NCBI RefSeq assembly: GCF_007680605.1 | Contig: NZ_VEIO01000003.1 | Location: 96,476-160,475 of the forward strand | DNA: 64,000 nt | Direction: 5' to 3' | From: Paenibacillus xylanexedens | GTDB lineage: Bacteria > Bacillota > Bacilli > Paenibacillales > Paenibacillaceae | Shown here: one piece after another, positions 56,333 through 64,000 of the stretch | How the letters are laid out: each line of letters starts with the position of its first letter | Numbering within the stretch: the stretch's first letter is position 1 | Notes under the pieces: model-generated | Told to the model about the DNA's origin: nothing | Seen by the model: the letters and a program-made list of their open reading frames with translations, nothing else | Databases searched by the model: none | Position numbers and translations under genes: made by a program

Positions 56333-57186
56333 TGGATAAAAAAGCAGCTAAAATTCTATTGAGTACATTCTGGGGTGGTGGCGGTTGGAAATCCCCCCAC
56401 GCCCCCTTTGCGGGTGACGATTTTGAATATGCCAAAAGCAAGGGCGTCATGTTCGACCCTCTCACGATCAGCCATGACGAGATCGTACAGCGCCTGCATC
56501 ACATGCATCAGAACCCTGCGCTTAAAGAGCGCGTCATTACAGCCTTTCTACACAGCCTATCCACCAAAAAAGTGTATCTGCGCAGCGCGTTATCCAGCTG
56601 GGCTTTGACACGAAACATGCCTCTGCATACCTACGGTGAACGCCCGGCTTTGCATGCCAATACAAGTGCCTGCGGGGACTGTAACTTCCTTCGTTTACAA
56701 TCGGATAAACAATATGTGGATGCAGATTTAAACGTGCTCAATTTTGAACGAATCAAATGGAGTGGCGTGCGGCACGGATGGTTGCTCTACTTCCTGTTGG
56801 ATCTGGAATTGTTGCTTCAGGATTACAACGATTATAGTAGCAACAGCACGGAGAGCAATCATATTCCCCCTTACGAAGTGACTGAGGAAGACCAAACGAT
56901 TCTCGCCAAGATGCTGGAAGCCTCACAGACAGGAGACCCGCAAGACAGCGCACGCTCTCTGGAGAAAAAGTGGAAGGATTGTGTACCGTCCAGTAAACAA
57001 GAACGGGACTCACTGCTAGAAATCTGGGCGGCCGCCGGTATTCTCGTTTCTAGGGATACGCCAAGGAAACGTAAAGGTGGTTCGGGCGACTTTATCTTTG
57101 TCGCAACTTGGCAGGGCGATGATGGCTATCATGCCGAAAACGTACTTGATTACTTCGGGCCTTACCTGCCTCAAAGTAACGTCTAA
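56332..57186 (+). CDS. Unrecognised protein co-transcribed with arsR
   Basis: A 284-residue soluble-looking protein. It begins MDKKAAKILLSTFWGGGGWK, has a helical middle (EIVQRLHHMHQNPALKERVITAFLHSL) and one CGDC motif at about residue 114 that could bind metal or be redox active. A hydrophobic LLYFLLDLELLLQ segment lies near 155 and the C-terminus is basic to mixed (TPRKRKGGSGDF ... DDGYHAENVLDYFGP). Its ATG overlaps the arsR stop, so translation is coupled. I do not recognise a family. Confidence 0.65.
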   Translation: MDKKAAKILLSTFWGGGGWKSPHAPFAGDDFEYAKSKGVMFDPLTISHDEIVQRLHHMHQNPALKERVITAFLHSLSTKKVYLRSALSSWALTRNMPLHTYGERPALHANTSACGDCNFLRLQSDKQYVDADLNVLNFERIKWSGVRHGWLLYFLLDLELLLQDYNDYSSNSTESNHIPPYEVTEEDQTILAKMLEASQTGDPQDSARSLEKKWKDCVPSSKQERDSLLEIWAAAGILVSRDTPRKRKGGSGDFIFVATWQGDDGYHAENVLDYFGPYLPQSNV

Positions 57187-57248
57187 TTTGCTTCATCTAT
57201 TACATCTGACGCGCATTACTATCTAACCTCCAGGTTACAATACTGACA

Positions 57249-57278
57249 TCGACAGATTTCGGGTTGGACTCGTATAAT
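57249..57278 (+). promoter_or_regulatory. Promoter of the tagO-like gene
   Basis: TCGACA (57249-57254), 18 bp, TATAAT (57273-57278). A nine-codon frame (MMGVNQASL, 57293-57322) ends with its TGA overlapping the tagO ATG; its ribosome site GAGG would lie at the predicted transcript start, so translation is doubtful. Confidence 0.5.
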
Positions 57279-57318
57279 AAGAGGAAATGAGGATGATGGG
57301 AGTGAACCAAGCGAGTTT

Positions 57319-58278
57319 ATGATGTACATACTGGCTTTCATATTGTCTTTTGCTGTCGTGGTTCTGCTGATTCCGCCGCTGGGCCGACTGGCGCACAAAC
57401 TGGATTTTGTGGACAAGCCCCGGGAAGATGTGGAGCGCAAGCTGCACAGGCAACCGATACCACTGACCGCTAGCTACGCGATATTTACTGGATTTTTCCT
57501 GACATACATTGCTCTTACTAAAGAATTGACCTGGGAGACCGCCGCATTGGTTGCAGGTGGAATGCTTCTCCTGACGATCGGAACGATTGATGACTGGTAC
57601 AAAACCAAAGGAAAAGACTTTCCTGCGCTACCTAAAATGATTATTCAAGTCTCGGCTGCAGTGCTCGTCTTTGCGTCAGGTATTGCGTTTACCGGGTTCG
57701 TGAATCCGTTCAACGCAGAGTATGTGCTCCTGCCGATCTGGTTGCAATTCATTCTGACGATCTTGTGGATTTTCGGAGTAACAACGGTGATTAACTTCTC
57801 GGATGGCATGGATGGACTTGCTGGTGGTTTGTCCGCGATCTCGGCAATCACGCTGTTTATCGTAGCCATTACGAAGGGCCAGAGCGACTCTGCACTGATG
57901 TCCATCACATTAGTCGGGGTAACGCTTGGCTATCTTAAATACAACAAGGCTCCAGCCAAAGTATTTATGGGCGATGCCGGCGCTACGTTTCTAGGCTTCA
58001 TCCTAGCGGTTATCGCACTTGACGGTGCATTCAAACAAGCAACGATGCTGTCCATTTTCATTCCGATTTTGGCGCTCGGCGTACCGATTTTCGATAATAT
58101 TTTTGTCGTGATCAAACGTTTCCTGCAAGGCAAAGCGATCTATCAGGCCGATGCAAGCCAAGCTCACTATCGCCTGTTACGTGCCGGTTTGAATCACAAA
58201 CAGGTGGTTGCCGTGCTCTATCTGGTCAGCACCTGTCTGTGTCTGTCCTCCATTATTTTATTGTTAGTGGATATGTAA
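57319..58278 (+). CDS. tagO: TagO/WecA-like undecaprenyl-phosphate sugar-1-phosphate transferase
   Basis: Membrane enzyme with about ten helices, 319 aa. It transfers GlcNAc-1-phosphate (or a related sugar) to undecaprenyl phosphate, starting wall teichoic acid or surface polysaccharide synthesis. Catalytic motifs are KLDFVDKPREDVERKLHRQPIPLTAS, IGTIDDWYK (Asp-Asp), VINFSDGMDGLAGG, KVFMGDAGATFLGF and a basic HYRLLRAGLNHKQ loop. It lacks the MraY-specific segments. It appears monocistronic; a strong hairpin follows. Confidence 0.85.
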   Translation: MMYILAFILSFAVVVLLIPPLGRLAHKLDFVDKPREDVERKLHRQPIPLTASYAIFTGFFLTYIALTKELTWETAALVAGGMLLLTIGTIDDWYKTKGKDFPALPKMIIQVSAAVLVFASGIAFTGFVNPFNAEYVLLPIWLQFILTILWIFGVTTVINFSDGMDGLAGGLSAISAITLFIVAITKGQSDSALMSITLVGVTLGYLKYNKAPAKVFMGDAGATFLGFILAVIALDGAFKQATMLSIFIPILALGVPIFDNIFVVIKRFLQGKAIYQADASQAHYRLLRAGLNHKQVVAVLYLVSTCLCLSSIILLLVDM

Positions 58279-58337
58279 AAAAATCGTTGGATCACCCAAT
58301 GCAAGCTATGCCAATGAATGGTTCAATAGAAATACAA

Positions 58338-58370
58338 GAAGCCACCCTCATATCGAATGAGGGTGGCTTC
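58338..58370. terminator. 14-bp hairpin between tagO-like gene and ABC operon
   Basis: GAAGCCACCCTCAT and ATGAGGGTGGCTTC pair perfectly with a 5-nt loop; it lies between convergent genes. T-richness after it is modest. Confidence 0.7.
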
Positions 58371-58454
58371 TGTTGTTATCCCATATCTTGTTACATCGAT
58401 ATCTACACATCAAGAAGAAATCTAGATTAGTCGTTTTTTCTAATTCGAAAAGAC

Positions 58455-59273
58455 CTATGATTTAACCGCACCAGCCATTGCACCGCCGACGATGAAACGC
58501 TGCAACGCAACGTACAGCACAACCAGCGGCAGCGTTACAATTAAAATTCCGCACGCCAGCAGCGGCCAGTTATTCATATACTGCCCATAGAAGGTAAACA
58601 AACCTTTGGTCACCGGCTGATAATTCGGGTCAGATAAATAAATGGTCGGCCCAATAATATCATTCCACACCCCGATGGCTGTGAGAATGATGCCTGTTGC
58701 CAGGATCGGCTTCATTAACGGAACAAGGATAGTAAACAAATAACGGGTGTATCCGCATCCGTCCATGGCAGCCGCCTCATCCAACTCGCGGGACACCGAT
58801 TTGATATAACCGACAAACATCAGAAACGCAATGCCCGTACCCGTCGTTTTCAGCAAAATGTAACCCGTTTGCGTATTATATAGACCCAGTTGATTGATCA
58901 AAGAGAACTGTGGAATCAACGGGTTCGGCAAATACATGGAAATCAAAAAGAAAATATAAATGAACGTGCTGAACTTCACGTATCTACGAGCAAGCGGGAA
59001 TGCTGCAAACACAGACAAGATCAACGTCAACAAGGTAGACATGCCCGTGTAAAGCACACTGTTCCACATGTACTGCGAGAAACTGCCCTTCGTCCATGCT
59101 TCGGCAAAGTTCTCCAGCCGAATGCCTTCTGTCAGCGCTACGGGATTCAGCAAATACTCCGTCTGTGTTTTCATCGACACATTAAACAGATAGAACAGAG
59201 GGAAGACGTATAGCGCAAGCATCAGCAGCACAATAATGTAGCTGATTGTTCTTGATGTTCTGCTTTGCTTCAT
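58455..59273 (-). CDS. Sugar ABC permease (MalG-like)
   Basis: A 272-residue, six-helix CUT1 permease with the EAA loop ELDEAAAMDGCGYTRYLFTILVPLMKP and ILTAIGVWNDIIGPTIYL. It overlaps the preceding permease stop by 1 bp and is the last gene of the operon. It forms the channel with the MalF-like subunit for the binding protein at 60.3-61.7 kb. No ATPase gene follows. Confidence 0.93.
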   Translation of the reverse strand: MKQSRTSRTISYIIVLLMLALYVFPLFYLFNVSMKTQTEYLLNPVALTEGIRLENFAEAWTKGSFSQYMWNSVLYTGMSTLLTLILSVFAAFPLARRYVKFSTFIYIFFLISMYLPNPLIPQFSLINQLGLYNTQTGYILLKTTGTGIAFLMFVGYIKSVSRELDEAAAMDGCGYTRYLFTILVPLMKPILATGIILTAIGVWNDIIGPTIYLSDPNYQPVTKGLFTFYGQYMNNWPLLACGILIVTLPLVVLYVALQRFIVGGAMAGAVKS

Positions 59274-60166
59274 TATACTTCCACCTCTCTTTTGCGAAGA
59301 TAGAACAATGCGACCATGGAGATCGTAAACACAAACAGGAACTGGATCATCGCTACCGCAGAAGCCAGACCATAATCCGCCGTACCGCTGCCAAACGCTG
59401 TTGCATAAACGTCAAATGCCAGAGTGGTTGTATTAAATTTACCGCCTGTGAGGACGTAGATAATGTCAAAGGTTTGCAGTGCGCCGATGATGGACAACAG
59501 CATATTCACGGTGAAAGAAGGAGCAATCATCGGGAAGGTAATATTAGTGAAGGCTTTCCAGCCCGATGCACCATCCATATAAGCCGCCTCGTATAGATCA
59601 CTCGGAATCGTCTGCAGCCCGGCAAGGAAGATGGTCATGGAGTAGCCCATGTACATCCAGATTTGCACGAAAATAATCAGCTCGAAGGCAATATTATAAT
59701 CCCCGAAAAAGTTGGAGCTGGTACCAAAGAAATTCAGAAGAGACTGCGCCGGCCCGCCAAGCGGATTCGCTACGAGCTGCCAGATCAGGCCAGACACCGT
59801 TACACCCAGCACGACGGGCAAAAAGAATACCGCACGATACAGCTTGTCGCCTCGAAGCTTTTTGTTAATCAGGATTGCCATGAACAGACCTACTGCGTTT
59901 TGGATGATGACTACGGCAAACGCAAAATATAAGGATCGCCCGATCGCGTCCAGTCGATCTCCCGCATTAGATGCGCCAAAGAAGGTTTTATAATTTTCGA
60001 AACCGACAAAGCTCCACTCCTGTCCTCTCACTCCAGTCGCGTCGGTAAACGAAAACAGCACAGTCACGAGTGATGGGCCAAAGCCAAACACGACATAAAG
60101 CAGCAACGGAATGCTTAAATATAGATAAGGAATCAGCCGCGCCTTCCCTTTTCCAAACGGATACAT
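59273..60166 (-). CDS. Sugar ABC permease (MalF-like)
   Basis: A six-helix permease of about 297 aa. LYEAAYMDGASGWKAFTNITFPMIAPSF is the EAA loop. ATG 60166 is chosen over 60184 because GGTGTGAGG lies before it, while the longer start has no site. It follows the binding-protein gene after a 168-bp gap holding an attenuator-like hairpin, and probably shares its promoter. Confidence 0.92.
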   Translation of the reverse strand: MYPFGKGKARLIPYLYLSIPLLLYVVFGFGPSLVTVLFSFTDATGVRGQEWSFVGFENYKTFFGASNAGDRLDAIGRSLYFAFAVVIIQNAVGLFMAILINKKLRGDKLYRAVFFLPVVLGVTVSGLIWQLVANPLGGPAQSLLNFFGTSSNFFGDYNIAFELIIFVQIWMYMGYSMTIFLAGLQTIPSDLYEAAYMDGASGWKAFTNITFPMIAPSFTVNMLLSIIGALQTFDIIYVLTGGKFNTTTLAFDVYATAFGSGTADYGLASAVAMIQFLFVFTISMVALFYLRKREVEV

Positions 60167-60194
60167 CGTCCTCACACCTTTCATCGGGTAAAAC

Positions 60195-60266
60195 CAAAAA
60201 ACCGGAATAACAGCTTTGCTTGATCGAGGCTGGCCTGAAGGCTCTTACCCCAAGCGCTATTCCGGT
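60195..60266 (-). terminator. Attenuator-like hairpin between binding protein and permeases
   Basis: Minus strand: ACCGGAATA-GC-GCTTG...CAAGC...TATTCCGGT with a final TTTTTT. The position inside the operon would make far more binding protein than permease, as is common for ABC importers. Confidence 0.75.
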
Positions 60267-60334
60267 GGTTATTCTGTATGGCAATTTTAGATCGATACTC
60301 GAATTATTTATAGTACACGGGTCCAATCATTTGC

Positions 60335-61678
60335 TTACTTGGGAGCTGCCGCATCCCAGTCTGCTTGTGATTTGCTCGCAAGTTCCTCTGGTGTAGCAAT
60401 TGGCCCAGCCGGTTTAAGCATCTCTGCATGAACACTGGACTCCGCAATGTACTGTCCTACATTCTGACGATTAATAAACAACTGATCCCAGGACAACTTG
60501 AAGTTCTCCAGGTATGGTTGAATGTCTTTGATAAACTCACTCTTGATTTCTACATCAGGCTGTGTCGGAAGGAATCCGGCTGCATTAACAAAATCCGTAT
60601 AGTTCCCTTTCTCCGACAACATTTCAAGCCACTTCAGCGCATAATCCTTGTTTGGTGACTTATCTACAACCATCCAGGTCATATCGTATTTGCCAGCCAA
60701 GTCTTTGTTTTTTGCCGCATCATTACTGCCCGGAATCGGGAAATATCCAAACTTCAGATCCGGGTTAGCCGCTTGAATCGTCGTAGCATCCCACGTACCG
60801 TCCGCAATCATCGCCACCTTACCTGTAGCAAACAGACTTGGCAGTGTTCCGTAGTCAATCCCCATGAAACCAGGCATTGCGCTGTTCATCAACGTTTGAG
60901 CCTTTTGCAAAACTTCGATCTGTACCGGATCAGTCAACTTGGTTTGCCCCGTCCACAGACCTTTGATGTAGCTAAGCTGGTCGTCATGGATGGAGGCTTG
61001 AAGCCCCTGTACCGCAAGACCAATCGGCCAAACATCTTTACCTGCAAAACCTAATGCTTCTACACCGTTATCTTTGAATACTTTGATGACGTTCTGCAGT
61101 TCATCCCAAGTCGTTGGCACTTGCAGATTGTATTTGGCAAAAAGGTCTTTGTTGTAGAACAGGCCTGTGAATGCCACTTTACCCATGTTGACGCCGTACA
61201 CCTTGTCGTTGTACGTCATCGCGTTCTGCACGTCAACTTCGTTATAGTTTTTGATAAATGCCTGACCCGACAAGTCACTGATCAGCCCTGCATCGATCCA
61301 TTGCTTCCACATCGGATCAGCCGCACCCTTAGACCAGTCCTGCGGAGCGCCCACGAAGCTGGACTTGAGCGGAATGATATCTACATCCCCTGTACTCCCT
61401 GCGTTCATCCGTGTTTGCATCAATTGATCATACGTTGCATCTGCCGGAACTGTGGTATACTCCACTTTCACGTCCGGGTACTTCTCTTCAAACTTTTTAT
61501 TGAATTCTTTGATGTAATTGTTGATGTTCTCTTGTTGCCAGTGAATGATCTTTAACGTTACCTTTTTGTTCCCATCCGTAGACGCCTTCCCGTCCGAATC
61601 GGTCGAACCGTTGCCACATGCTGCAAGCACAAACATTAAAGCGGTTACAAGTGTAATAGATAAAATCTTTCTCTTCAT
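60335..61678 (-). CDS. Extracellular sugar-binding lipoprotein (CUT1 ABC family)
   Basis: Lipobox VLAACG (Cys at about 21), then a 425-residue family 1 solute-binding protein: VTLKIIHWQQENINNYIKEFNKKFEEKYPDVKVEYT, VYGVNMGKVAFTGLFYNKDLFAKYNLQVPTTWDEL and KWLEMLSEKGNYTDFVNAAGFLPTQ. ATG 61678 has GGGGGAAAG upstream and is preferred to 61693. It is the first gene of a three-gene import operon facing a divergent LacI repressor. Confidence 0.93.
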   Translation of the reverse strand: MKRKILSITLVTALMFVLAACGNGSTDSDGKASTDGNKKVTLKIIHWQQENINNYIKEFNKKFEEKYPDVKVEYTTVPADATYDQLMQTRMNAGSTGDVDIIPLKSSFVGAPQDWSKGAADPMWKQWIDAGLISDLSGQAFIKNYNEVDVQNAMTYNDKVYGVNMGKVAFTGLFYNKDLFAKYNLQVPTTWDELQNVIKVFKDNGVEALGFAGKDVWPIGLAVQGLQASIHDDQLSYIKGLWTGQTKLTDPVQIEVLQKAQTLMNSAMPGFMGIDYGTLPSLFATGKVAMIADGTWDATTIQAANPDLKFGYFPIPGSNDAAKNKDLAGKYDMTWMVVDKSPNKDYALKWLEMLSEKGNYTDFVNAAGFLPTQPDVEIKSEFIKDIQPYLENFKLSWDQLFINRQNVGQYIAESSVHAEMLKPAGPIATPEELASKSQADWDAAAPK

Positions 61679-61726
61679 ATCACTTTCCCCCAACCATTCA
61701 AGATTAATTTACAATTCAATAAATTT

Positions 61727-61784
61727 ACGAAATCAGTTTCGTTAATTACACCCTCATTATGACTCCGCCTGATAAATTTGTAAA
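61727..61784 (-). promoter_or_regulatory. Promoter of the sugar ABC operon with LacI-type operator
   Basis: Minus strand TTTACA (61779-61784), 17 bp, CATAAT (61756-61761). Just downstream lies the perfect dyad ACGAAA-TCAG-TTTCGT (61727-61742), placed at about +7 to +22, where a LacI protein would block transcription. Confidence 0.65.
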
Positions 61785-62137
61785 TAGTTTATTTGAATTT
61801 TTACAAAATATGTGATGAAACTGCGTTATGTCTGGGGTTTAGCGTCATTTTGAGAGCAACTCCATATTTTATTTTACGAAACCTATATTCGGTGGCTTGG
61901 TTTTTCCACCTCTGCTCTTCCTGTCAATCTAGTAAAAATGAGCCTTCACTTTCAGCTAAATCAGGTTATTTTTACTAAAATATCTCGGTGTTTTCGTTAG
62001 ATTTGAGTGCAAACACTTAAAAAATATCCATACATATCATATTCACCTCGACGATTCCCCTTTCTGTTATTGACTCTAAGATAGTTGTGGCATAGAATGT
62101 TGGCAAGAAAGCTATAAAATGACACAGCCACAATCTA

Positions 62138-62153
62138 CGAAACTAGTTTAGAA
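62138..62153 (+). promoter_or_regulatory. Second LacI-type operator before the lacI-family gene
   Basis: ACGAAACTAGTTTAGA shares ACGAAA, AGTTT and the spacing with the operator at 61727-61742, and sits 15 bp before the repressor start. It suggests autoregulation. The remaining gap (61785-62137) is AT-rich, with no gene seen. Confidence 0.5.
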
Positions 62154-62168
62154 TTTGAGGGATATATA

Positions 62169-63191
62169 ATGAATATCAAAACGATAGCTCGTTTAGCCGG
62201 TGTGTCTGTTGCAACGGTGTCCAAAATTATTAACAACTACCCTGACATTGGTGAAGAGACACGCCAACGCGTACTTAAGATTATGGAGGAAACAGGCTAT
62301 CGCCCCTCATCTTCCGCCAAAACACTGGCAACTAAAAAGTCCAATCTGGTGGGTGTTGTCTTTGCAGGGAAGTTGAATGTCGATTTCAGTCACCCTTTTT
62401 TTGTGGAAGTCATTAATGCCTTTAAGAAACAGATCGGCCTGTTAGGATATGATTTACTCTTCTTTTCCAATGAAAAATTTTTGGATCAGGGAGAGGACTA
62501 CCTGGCACGTTCCAAATATTTTCAAGTGGATGGCTGTATTATCATTGCGGGAGATGAGGTGGAGAGTAGCGTGTCTGACCTTGATGCCAGTCCCATTCCG
62601 TGCATCGGAATTGATATCGAGCTGACCGGACAGAACTCCTGTTATATCATGTCGGATAACGAGAAAATCTCTACCAAAGTGGTGGAACAATTTTATATGA
62701 ATGGCTATCGGGATCTCGGGTTTATCGGGCTAAAGCGTGCCTCCCTCGTCATGCAGCAACGGGAAGAAGCCTTCAAACAATCCCTAAAGCAGTTTAGTCT
62801 CGAAGAGAAACCGGAATGGTTGGTATACAGCCAAGATTATGCCGCTACCGACGGTTACGAGGCAGCCAAACAGCTGTTAAAAGCAGATGTCTTGCCGCGA
62901 GCTGTATTCGCCGCTACGGACTTGCTTGCATTCGGAGCAGTACGAGCCTTTAAAGAGGCGGGACTCCGTGTTCCCGAGGACATTGCTGTTGCAGGATGTG
63001 ATGACATCGAAGCCTGTCGTTACAGTGATCCGCCACTCACAACTGTTAAGCAGGATACAGACAAAATCGGACGTCTTGCGGCAATGATCCTGTTCGACCT
63101 GATGAACAAACAAATGGATAATCGTTGCATCAAAGTAGAGCCGGAACTGGTGTTACGCCGTTCCTGCGGCACTTTGCTGGCATATCAGTAA
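62169..63191 (+). CDS. LacI-family transcriptional repressor
   Basis: A 340-residue protein. The N-terminal HTH and hinge MNIKTIARLAGVSVATVSKIINNYPDIGEETRQRVLKIMEETGYRPSSSAKTLATKKS are complete. A periplasmic-binding-type sensor domain follows (GVVFAGKLNVDFSHPFFVEVINAF ... AVFAATDLLAFGAVRAFKEAGLRVPEDIAVAGCDDIE). It is divergent from the sugar ABC operon and is its likely repressor, released by the imported sugar. GAGGG precedes ATG by 8 bp. Confidence 0.93.
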   Translation: MNIKTIARLAGVSVATVSKIINNYPDIGEETRQRVLKIMEETGYRPSSSAKTLATKKSNLVGVVFAGKLNVDFSHPFFVEVINAFKKQIGLLGYDLLFFSNEKFLDQGEDYLARSKYFQVDGCIIIAGDEVESSVSDLDASPIPCIGIDIELTGQNSCYIMSDNEKISTKVVEQFYMNGYRDLGFIGLKRASLVMQQREEAFKQSLKQFSLEEKPEWLVYSQDYAATDGYEAAKQLLKADVLPRAVFAATDLLAFGAVRAFKEAGLRVPEDIAVAGCDDIEACRYSDPPLTTVKQDTDKIGRLAAMILFDLMNKQMDNRCIKVEPELVLRRSCGTLLAYQ

Positions 63192-63504
63192 ATGAATTTG
63201 ACGGTGTAGTGTAGTGTAAAGAAGGACTGGGCTACTCGGCTGGATATCACGTTATTCAAGGTGAGTAGCACTGTGATTCGAGAGCGTGGGGGGTAGAAAC
63301 ATCGTCTGTTGTGTCAGGTATGTATTGCACGAGGCTCTGATTAGATGGATAGATCGATAGTAGTTCGTTGGTGCTGGGGCTGGCGTTGATGTTGGTGCTG
63401 TTGCTCGGGTTGGTTGACACTGTGGTGACGCTAAATAGTTACTCAGCTATTACTTTTGCTGTAACCCGGTGTGCACTAGTTACGTCTCTCTCCACCTCTA
63501 CACT
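63192..63504 (+). other. Gap after the lacI-family gene, no gene seen
   Basis: A 313-bp stretch with GT-rich low-complexity sequence around 63361-63425 (GTTGGTGCTG-type runs). No terminator with a U-tract, frame or promoter stands out. Confidence 0.35.
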
Positions 63505-63699
63505 CTAACGATCACCAGAAGCCTTATTTGCGGGATTTGGCCTCGGTAAAAATTCTAACGATCACCAGCGACGCTATTTGAACTAAAACGGCTTGGGAAC
63601 TGCAATTATCGAGCCAAAACGAGAAAATAGCTTTCCTCATGATCGTTAGAATTCGAAAAGAGCTAAAACGGGCCAAATAGGGTCATCTGTGATCGTTAG
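63505..63699. repeat. Four-copy CTAACGATC element (195 bp)
   Basis: Forward motifs at 63505 and 63555, reverse motifs at 63625 and 63675: spacings 50, 70 and 50, as at 27181 and 54815. The ends of every copy (CTAACGATC; TTATTT or CTATTT) are kept, while the central ten bases differ among all four. Confidence 0.86.
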
Positions 63700-63906
63700 C
63701 CGCATTGTCATCAAGGCAGAGATGTAGAATTGACTCTGGAGCGTGATGGAGACGGCCCAACGAAACCTTCATAACAATAAGGGCATACACGCCCTTTGCA
63801 TTGTAGCTTGGCAGTACATAGTGGGGAGTACATAAGCAGGCGCGAGGGTGTTCATTGGACGATAGTTAGCACATGATGAGAGCTACATAGTCGGGCACCG
63901 ACTTTT

Positions 63907-64000
63907 GGCGACTTCGGGCGACTGGCGACTTCGGGCGACTGGCGACTTCGGGCGACTGGCGACTTCGGGCGACTGGCGACTTCGGGCGACTGGCGACTTC
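63907..64000. repeat. 17-bp tandem repeat running off the window
   Basis: Five perfect copies of GGCGACTTCGGGCGACT (63907-63991) and nine bases of a sixth. The unit is itself built from two GGCGACT-like halves, is far more GC-rich than the surroundings, and 17 is not a multiple of three, so it is non-coding as repeated. The region between 63700 and 63906 holds only a small GGGC...GCCC hairpin near 63781. Confidence 0.92.

Noticed and set aside
63907..64000. Coding repeat protein at the right edge
   Set aside because: The unit is 17 bp, so each copy shifts the frame; no open frame with a start enters it.

Overview
The window looks like a chromosomal piece of a Paenibacillus-type endospore-forming Firmicute. 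The evidence is purine-rich GGAGG ribosome binding sites ahead of almost every gene, several TTG/GTG starts, mixed-GC coding sequence, and familiar Firmicute sets: glpP-glpK-glpD with a GlpP-type leader terminator, a cidR-cidAB cluster, an AbrB-type regulator, a TagO/WecA-like transferase, and two CUT1 sugar ABC operons without their own ATPase. This is inferred from gene content, not from a database match. No rRNA, tRNA, CRISPR array, transposase or phage gene was seen.

Layout. 1-5.3 kb: an AT-rich stress module (tail of a probable MFS transporter, two-component system, then a convergent ABC exporter with a DUF4097-type lipoprotein). 5.6-9.9 kb: a zinc-ribbon membrane protein, a DUF3105 protein behind palindromic operator-like sites, and a chemoreceptor. 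10-18.9 kb: nucleoside hydrolase, MMPL exporter with divergent TetR, a MocR-like regulator whose PLP lysine is replaced by Gln, a GNAT enzyme, a lipid kinase and a DUF697-like protein. 19.2-23.5 kb: a marR plus heterodimeric ABC exporter operon. 23.8-31.8 kb: glucuronate isomerase, MBL-fold hydrolase, lipoprotein, cytoplasmic alpha-amylase and a nuclease-helicase fusion. 32-42.9 kb: HmoB-like monooxygenase, two GNAT enzymes, a C-N hydrolase, a lipoprotein, cidR/cidAB, AbrB-like and Crp/Fnr-like regulators, an AlkC-like HEAT protein and a doxX/hxlR pair. 43-49.3 kb: an oxidoreductase, the glycerol operon and ribA. 49.6-54.5 kb: sugar ABC operon plus an FGGY (gluconate-type) kinase. 55.4-58.3 kb: NTF2-like protein with a divergent arsR and an unknown partner, then the tagO-like gene. 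58.4-63.2 kb: a second sugar ABC operon with a divergent LacI repressor and matching operator-like palindromes.

The strongest unexplained signal is a family of five non-coding elements (7.8, 27.2, 32.8, 54.8 and 63.5 kb) built from a 25-bp motif that starts CTAACGATC and ends TTATTT. Three of them have four copies in a forward, forward, reverse, reverse arrangement with start-to-start spacings of exactly 50, 70 and 50 bp (195 bp in total), although the sequences between the motifs differ. The other two are shorter versions of the same plan. Beside the 27.2-kb element is a candidate structured RNA of about 100 nt with its own promoter and U-tail. Other signals of interest are a 16-bp-phased array ahead of the marR operon, paired TTCGA-N6-TCGAA sites at the arsR/NTF2 locus, and a 17-bp tandem repeat running off the right end.
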